Below are positions 58,081 through 64,000 of a DNA stretch of 64,000 bases, in pieces. Under the pieces are notes generated by a model, which saw nothing but the letters and a program-made list of their open reading frames with translations, was not told the DNA's origin and made no database searches. The first letter of the stretch is position 1. Every line of letters begins with the position of its first letter. The translations under genes and the position numbers were made by a program. The stretch spans positions 256,600,519-256,664,518 of the forward strand of contig OW240912.1 of assembly GCA_933207985.1 (NCBI GenBank), in the 5' to 3' direction. The stretch comes from Pelobates cultripes. Its lineage: Eukaryota; Chordata; Amphibia; Anura; Pelobatidae.

Positions 58081-58484
58081 CATACACACACACACACACA
58101 CACACACAGGCAGACAGTCACACACACAGACACACACACACAGGCAGACAGTCAAACACAGACAGCCAGCCAAACACACACAGGCAGACAGGTATACACA
58201 CAGCCACACACACAGGCAGACAGTCACACACACACACACACACACACAGAAACACACAGGCAGACAGTCACATAGACACACACAGACAGACAGTCAAAAA
58301 CACAGATAGACAGCCAAACACACACAGGCAGACAGGTATACACACAAACAGGCAGACAGTCACACACACAGACACACACAGGCAGACAGTCAAACATAGA
58401 CAGACAGCCAAACACACACAGGCAGACAGGTATACACACAGCCACACACACAGGCATACAGTCACACACACACACACCCACACA
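58081..58484. repeat. (CA)n-derived minisatellite
   Basis: CACACACA runs with interspersed CAGGCAGACAGTCA units. The cysteine/valine-rich ORFs on the minus strand are translations of this repeat and not genes. Confidence 0.95.
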
Positions 58485-58746
58485 GTGGAGGCAGTGCAGC
58501 TCCTGGAGAAGCAGGACTCCTTCCTGCTTCCCTTGCAGCAGATACCCAACACTTTTAGCTCCGCCCCACCATCAGTTTAGCTCCGCCCTGCCACACGGTA
58601 AGCTCCATCCCGCTGCAATATTATTTTTTTTGTTGTTTTTTTTTATAATCCCGGACAGCCATGTCTGAGCTGTGTCGGCCTCATGGCGCCCTCTGCTCCC
58701 ATGGCGCCGTGTGCGGCCGCACAGCTCGCACACCCCTAAGGCCGGC
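58485..58746. mobile_element. Fragment of the CAGGGCCGG-ended element
   Basis: Ends AAGGCCGGCCCTG, the inverse of the start at 4906. Contains TAGCTCCGCCC repeats and a GC-rich end. Truncated on the left by the (CA)n array. Confidence 0.55.
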
Positions 58747-58850
58747 CCTGATTGGGGTGTTCTTTGGCAGTAATGCTTAAAGTTCTCCATACATGTATTC
58801 TTAAATTGCTATGTGTGTCAAAAAAATCACCAATTTATATATATATATTT

Positions 58851-58882
<32 letters not shown>

Positions 58883-59216
58883 TTTATTTGGCATAGATTG
58901 GTGGTAAAATGGTTGCATAAAAAAAGTCAAAATACCTCAATATGAGATTGATACATCCAACTTTGTAGAGGACAACTTTACCTTAGGTTGTCTGCTTTTA
59001 AAAAATATACACATGTGAAGGGTTATTCAGGGATTCCTAACAGATATCAGTGTTACAATGTAACTTGTGTTAATTTTGAAAAAACTGGTTTGGAAATAGC
59101 AAAGTGCTACTTGTACTTATTGCCCTATAACTTTCCAAAAAAAGCTAAGAACATGTTAACATTGGGTATTTCTAAACTCAGGAAAAATGTAGAACTATTT
59201 AGCATGGGTGTTTTTT
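58747..59216. repeat. Repeat family, left part, split by L1
   Basis: Shares GGGGTGTTCTTTG and the following plan with 55970 and 57598. It is interrupted at 59217 by an L1 and resumes at 62139. No gene. Confidence 0.6.
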
Positions 59217-59639
59217 TTAAAATATATTTGTTTTTATTTTGTTTTGTCAAGGTTGTCATACAAACAATAATATCATCATCGAACATTGTTGACTTTGCCT
59301 GAATTACAGCCATATGTAGGGCAACACACCTTCAGGTCATTACACTAGGAGCATACAATACGGTGACATTTATTTACTTGCTGTGCTGTTGCTCGGTATA
59401 AATCTGGGCTGTGAGTGCATTGTGTGACCTTGGTGAGTCAGATTTTAGCAATCAGTTTAGTCGCCATGGCACTTTTGTGTATCTAGTGCATGGCCTAACA
59501 ATAGTTCGTCCCACATCTGGCAGGCAATCATAGAATGAGGGAGAGGGAACAAAGGGGAGTTAAAATCAACCAAACTTAAAACCTTGATCTGGGATTCCTG
59601 CGTTTTATATTGGAGGTTAAGCAGGGGTGTGTGCTCATT

Positions 59640-62135
59640 GCGTATATAGACTTGTGTATTATGACTGTGGCTGTTGGGCCAGGCCTGCTCTGGGTGTCCC
59701 TCGGTGCGTGAGCCAATCATGCCACAGCACCTCATGCTGCTGCACTTTCCCATTCATCTTTAGAGCCATACGCTCATATAAACAGACATTGTCTAGTCTC
59801 TTTGAGATCTCATCCAGGGAGGGGATCAATTTAGTCTTCCAATGAAAGGCTATAGCAATCTTAGTGACCGTTAGTAGGTTTGCTATCAGGGGCGTATGGT
59901 GTTTCTGATAAAAAGTGGGCAAAATGTGTAACAGATTGTAACGGATGGCACTGGGCTGTCCTGGGAATTGTATATGTTTTAACTGCATTCGTGTAAATGG
60001 CAAGTTATATGTGTAGAAATGTATTGTATTTGTCTGATTGTTCGGTAGAATCATTCTAACAAGTAAGGGAATGAAACTACCGAACAGTCAGACCTCCCCG
60101 GTGTAAAGTGTGCCTTCAATTACCCGTTGCAACATTGTTGCGAACGGGTAATTGACAAGCTGGGCAGTAAGTCCTTTGTTCTCGGGGGTGGCCGCCATTC
60201 GGAAAACGAAAACGTTGCGGCGGCCATTTTAAAACTCCCGAACAGCGGTGTTTTGCCTTCGAGTGTCTGGAACCCAAATCGGACACTCGACTAGGCGAAC
60301 ACCACTGAGACCTCCACAAGCCCGGTCCGTTCGGTTTCAAACTACCAAACGGCCCCTCGTTCGGTAGACAGAAACAACTGAACGAGGGGATTCAGGAGAA
60401 CCCTCCCTGGTCTCTGTAACTAGAGACTTTCGCATAATTTGGTCCCTTTTGCCAGGACCGACCTTAGGGCCCCATCGCATGGAACCCAATTCGGCTATTC
60501 TCTCCAGCGCGGTCGGTCTTTTTATTCCCTCCATAAATTTCCCGAACCCCTGGTCTGATCTGGGTGATTTTTGGATATGTGGTTCACCCAGATCAGGGCT
60601 ACCAGGGGATGTATCATTTAAAGTGCTACTCCTAGGTTTAGGGGTACATCCAGAAACGGGGGAATTGGTGTCCTGGATAAGGGGATTATGATGCAGACTG
60701 AGGGGAGGAGATGTGTGGGAGGTTACCAGAACAGGATTGGCTACTGTACTAATAAATGGAAATCCCTCCCTTGCATGGGGCATGCTTAATAAGGCCACTG
60801 TGTGAATACATCTTTAGTTCTGCTCCTGATACTGTGTGTCGTCAGAGCGGTTTAATATCTTGGCATTCCCAAAAGACATGCAGTAAGGTACACTGGGCAT
60901 TTTCGCATCTCCAACAAAGAGGGGAGACAGTGCTGTACATCTTGGCCAATCTCATAGGTACCAAGTAAGATTTTACTGTATGCTTCCCACATGGAGAGGC
61001 TGCTTGATGCTTTCTTAGTAATGGAAATGGCCTTGTGCCATTGTTGTAGAGTGAGGTCCCTTCCTATATCTCTCTCCCACTGTGTCATATACTGGAGCTT
61101 GTGTGGGGTAGCATCTTCCCACAGGGCATTATAACAGAGTGAGAGGGGCTTGACAGTATGGGAGGTCAGCAGGTATTGTGGACTGTGAGTTGTGAGCTTT
61201 TGTGTAGTCCCCACCCTCTGTTCTTTGGTCTGTAGAATGTTTTTGACCCTCAGGTATAGGAATAGGTCTCTAGGGGAGAGGAAGAATTCCTCACGCAGAG
61301 TCAGGAATGGTTTCAGCGTGTCTCCCGTGAACAGGTTGTCTACCCTCATGATGCCCTTCGTCTGCCATCCGTGGGTGTCTAGGTCAAGAGAATGGGCTTG
61401 CAGCGCTGTTATTGGGGCAAGTCTGATTAGTTCCCTAGGGTCCACTATGGTTGAGGCCCATGTCCTCTATGCCTGCAGTAATGTTTTTGTATATTGTAAG
61501 ATCGGCCTTTTAATAATAGTCCAGGTTAGTTGTGTGTATACCTACCCCTATCTGGAGAGTCAGATAGGGGTAGGTGCTGCTGTGGAAGCCCTGAGTAGTC
61601 TTAGTCCCTGAGCCAACAAGGAGGCTCGGTAATAGAACCTAACGTCCAGCAGGCCCAGTCCCCCTCGGCTATAATGGAGGCCCAGGGTTTTAGTTGCTAC
61701 TCGAGGTGGCTTCCGTTTATAATTAATTGGAACCTCTTAATGAGTCGGGATTGCAGCTCTATGGGGATGGTTCTGAAAAGGTACAGTATATGCGGGAAAA
61801 TCATCATTTTAATAGAGTTAATGGGACCTAGCCAGGAGACCCTTAAGGTCTTCCCATGTGGACAGTTGGTTCTTGAGTTTCTGGATCAGAGGAAAGTGAT
61901 TCTCTTGTGGCAGTGTGCGTACAGATTTAGTGAGCTTTATTCCCAAGTAGGAGAGTGACTTCTTCCTCTAATCGAATGCGTAGGTGCTTTCAAGTTGTGT
62001 CGTGATTGTGTGTGGTAGTAGGATGGGGAGGGCTTGTGTTTTTGCAGTGTTATTTTTGTAGAAGGATACATCGCTGTACTTGGCTAGGAGGTTGTGGAGC
62101 AGTGGAATTGAGTGTGCTGGGTTTGTAATATATAG
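59640..62135 (-). pseudogene. L1 ORF2 remnant
   Basis: Further pieces: 61445-60852 has WERDIGRDLTLQQWHKAIS and SSLSMWEAYSKILL, then off-frame LCWRC and LLHVFWECQDI. 60054-59659 has NLLTVTKIAIAFHWKTKLIP, the C-terminal end. Several stops and frameshifts, plus the LTR, inactivate it. Confidence 0.88.
59937..60842 (+). mobile_element. TGTAAC-LTR, variant, inserted in L1
   Basis: Starts TGTAACGGATGGC and ends near CTGTGTGTCGT. It has the conserved hairpin CTGATCTGGGTGA...TCACCCAGATCAG (60555-60596) and shared blocks (CGGACACTCGA, GGACCGACC). The flanks CAGAT and CAGAG may be a diverged 5-bp duplication. It lacks about 300 bp at the end compared with other copies, which is an internal difference of the subfamily or a truncation. 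Confidence 0.75.
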
Positions 62136-62138
62136 GAG

Positions 62139-62968
62139 AGCATGGGTGTTTTTTGGTGGTTGTGGATGCGTTAGAGATTTTGGGGGTCAAAGTAAGAAAA
62201 AGGGTGTTTTTTTAAAGTTTTCATCATAGTTTATAAAAAAATGTTATAGTAAATGATATAATATGATGAAAATAATGGTATCTTTAGAAAGACCATTTAA
62301 TGGCAAAAAAAAAAAGTATATAATATGTGTGGGTACAGTGAATGAGTAAGAGGAAAATTACAGCTAAACACAAACACGGCAGAAATGTAAAAAATGCCCT
62401 GGTACTGAACGGTAAGAAAATTGAAAACTGGTCTGGTCACTAAGGAATTAATAATGCAATTTGATTGATGTCACTTATTGAGGCAAAAGCCCATTGTTCG
62501 CTCCACAAAATTGTCTGGCTACTTTGAAGGCAATAAAAAGGACAATAGTGTGAATAAATCCAAGCACCGCAAATATAAGTATTTATGTAAGTTTTCTGCA
62601 TTCTATCGTCATATTTTAACCTGATATTCTGTCACAGTTTAGGGGAGTCTTTAGGCCACAGTGGATTACAAATCCCCTATTACCTGGGACTTGAGAAAAT
62701 GCCCATGTGAGCAAAAAAAATATGTTTAAAGTCACATAATAAAACCTTGATAACCGCTGGATTCAGGTGTCAAACGAGTCTTACTCATTTCATAATATTC
62801 TGTGCTAAAGTATGGGTGCCCTATGTACCATGTTTAAAATAATTTTGAAATTGTATTGTCACTGTATACTGAAGCAAACCTGTCTGACACTAGAGTTCCA
62901 TTTAACAGTTATCGTTCTGAGACATCATTGACCATTTGTAGTGCATGACACTGCCAATTTTTCTGTCT
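62139..62968. other. Repeat family right part and unannotated intronic DNA
   Basis: 62139-62450 continues the repeat interrupted by L1. 62450-62968 shows no gene, exon or recognised element. Confidence 0.5.
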
Positions 62969-64000
62969 ATTTTTTTTTTTAATATATTTTTATTTCTTCA
63001 AAAGTTTTTTTTCCATATAAAAATTACAAAATCATACATACAATTCCTCTATAGACATTTCAAAAATTACCCCTAGAATGTTTTCAGTTAAAACAGAATA
63101 CAAGAATTAATAAGAAAAAAACATTAATTCAATCAATACATGTATATCCATAAGTATACTTCTATAACATTACCAGAGTGTCTCAGTACAGAGTAACCAT
63201 ATCTATGGAAAACATGGATATCAAAATAGAGGAAACATTAAAACCAAAATTCATACCATTCACACATTCCATCCCGTGGAACTAGGATATTATCATCCCC
63301 TTATTACTTTCCCAAATTAATAAGTACATTTTTGCTAATATCCCTCCAGGATCAGACGAACAATGGGGGCCACACCAACCTACTATATTATAAGCTATAA
63401 TTACTAGCAATAAACGTATCCACCAGTTTTTCCCAGGTACAGAATTTCCTCAAACCGACAGAATTTCCTTGGATTATTCCGCTTTCCATTTTACATTGAT
63501 ATATTGCTTGTTTTTTTAATTTCAATCCAATCTGGAGCTTTATTACTTTTCCAATGTCTGGCTAGAACTATCTTGGTTGCCATCAAAATATGTATTATCA
63601 GCATAAGTTTCTCAGTAGACATAGAGGGCCATCCCTGATGTAACAGAAAACTTTGGGGTGTGAAAGGTATATATATCTGGCAAACATTGTAAATCTGTTG
63701 GTATATAAACTTCCATATTTTACTTAAAGATTTACAGTGCCACCATATATGGAGATAATCTCCTTTCCCATCATCACAACGCCAACAAAGATGATTCTGA
63801 TCTTTGTACAATTTAGCCAACTTTTCAGGAACCATATACCATCTGTTCGTAAGTTTATAAAAATTCTCTACTATATTCAAGCAGTGTACCGATTTATTGA
63901 CCTTAACAATCGCACCTATCATATCTTGCTCAGGGATTACCGTATGTAGTTCTTTTTCCCACATTATTTTGGATTTCCAGATAAAAAGCTTCTGAGAGTC
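62969..64000 (-). mobile_element. L1-type LINE, 3' part, runs off window
   Basis: The A-rich 3' end (T-run 62971-62982 on +) is followed by a ~500-bp 3' region and the ORF2 C-terminus. The 5' part is beyond 64000. It differs in sequence from the other two L1 copies, so at least three L1 subfamilies are present. Confidence 0.88.
63491..63964 (-). pseudogene. L1 ORF2 C-terminal part
   Basis: 157 codons open: YKLTNRWYMVPEKLAKLYKD (WY.VP..L), NHLCWRCDDGKGDYLHIWWH (C-W-R-C...G-x-x-x-H-I-W-W-x-C) and MATKIVLARHWKSNKAPDW, which ends the protein. This is the intact C-terminal signature of L1/Tx1 ORF2. The frame stays open toward the window edge, so the copy may be less decayed than the others. Confidence 0.9.

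Larger units (their letters stand above)
59217..62138 (-). mobile_element. L1-type LINE, 5'-truncated, with LTR inserted
   Basis: AGCATGGGTGTTTTTT at 59201-59216 and 62139-62154 is an exact 16-bp target duplication. On the minus strand it runs from the RT palm end (LYITNPAHSIPLLHN) through the thumb (LSYLGIKLTKSVRTLPQE) and RGGLGLLDVRFYYRAS to the ORF2 C-terminus, then a 3' region. An LTR at 59937-60842 interrupts it. Confidence 0.9.

Noticed and set aside
58036..58552. Cysteine/valine-rich ORFs and a His/Thr-rich ORF
   Set aside because: Translations of the (CA)n array on either strand.

Overview
The window looks like vertebrate nuclear DNA, most likely from an anuran amphibian with a large, transposon-rich genome. 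The evidence is one split host gene with consensus GT-AG introns, plus a mixture of Ngaro, Penelope-like, hAT, Tc1, L1/Tx1-like, L2/CR1-like and LTR elements with TTAA-type MITEs. The clade assignment is inference, because no species-specific gene is present.

Host gene: five exons on the + strand (8396-8416, 16822-16990, 18095-18179, 22388-22505, 24105-24219) join in frame without a stop. They encode the N-terminal macroglobulin domains (MG2 to MG4 region) of an alpha-2-macroglobulin/ovostatin-family protease inhibitor. Earlier exons must lie left of the window. No later exon was found in the remaining 39.8 kb, so the right two thirds is probably one very long intron.

Layout: 1-8.4 kb holds an LTR end, a hAT MITE, a minisatellite, and a DNA element filled with simple repeats. 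8.4-24.2 kb is the exon-bearing part, with a solo LTR, an LTR-in-LTR nest, a gag-only LTR element nested in another LTR that itself sits in a MITE, and a Tc1 copy filling one intron. 24.2-29.6 kb holds MITEs, a near-perfect 1.3-kb palindrome and an ORF1-only L1. 30.0-38.5 kb holds two Ngaro-type tyrosine-recombinase retrotransposons in the same orientation, one complete with split direct repeats. 39.1-54.0 kb is one deep nest: an L2-like LINE tail was hit by a gag-only LTR element, whose 5' LTR was hit by a Penelope-like element and by an L1. The L1 was in turn hit by a hAT element that carries captured gene fragments and a 91-bp minisatellite. 54-64 kb holds the L2-like reverse transcriptase remnant, a ~456-bp repeat family, more LTR copies, two further L1 copies and (CA)n DNA.

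Most oriented elements (about 18 of 23) lie antisense to the host gene, as expected inside a transcription unit. All transposon ORFs seen carry frameshifts or truncations. No tRNA, rRNA, CRISPR or bacterial-type gene was seen.
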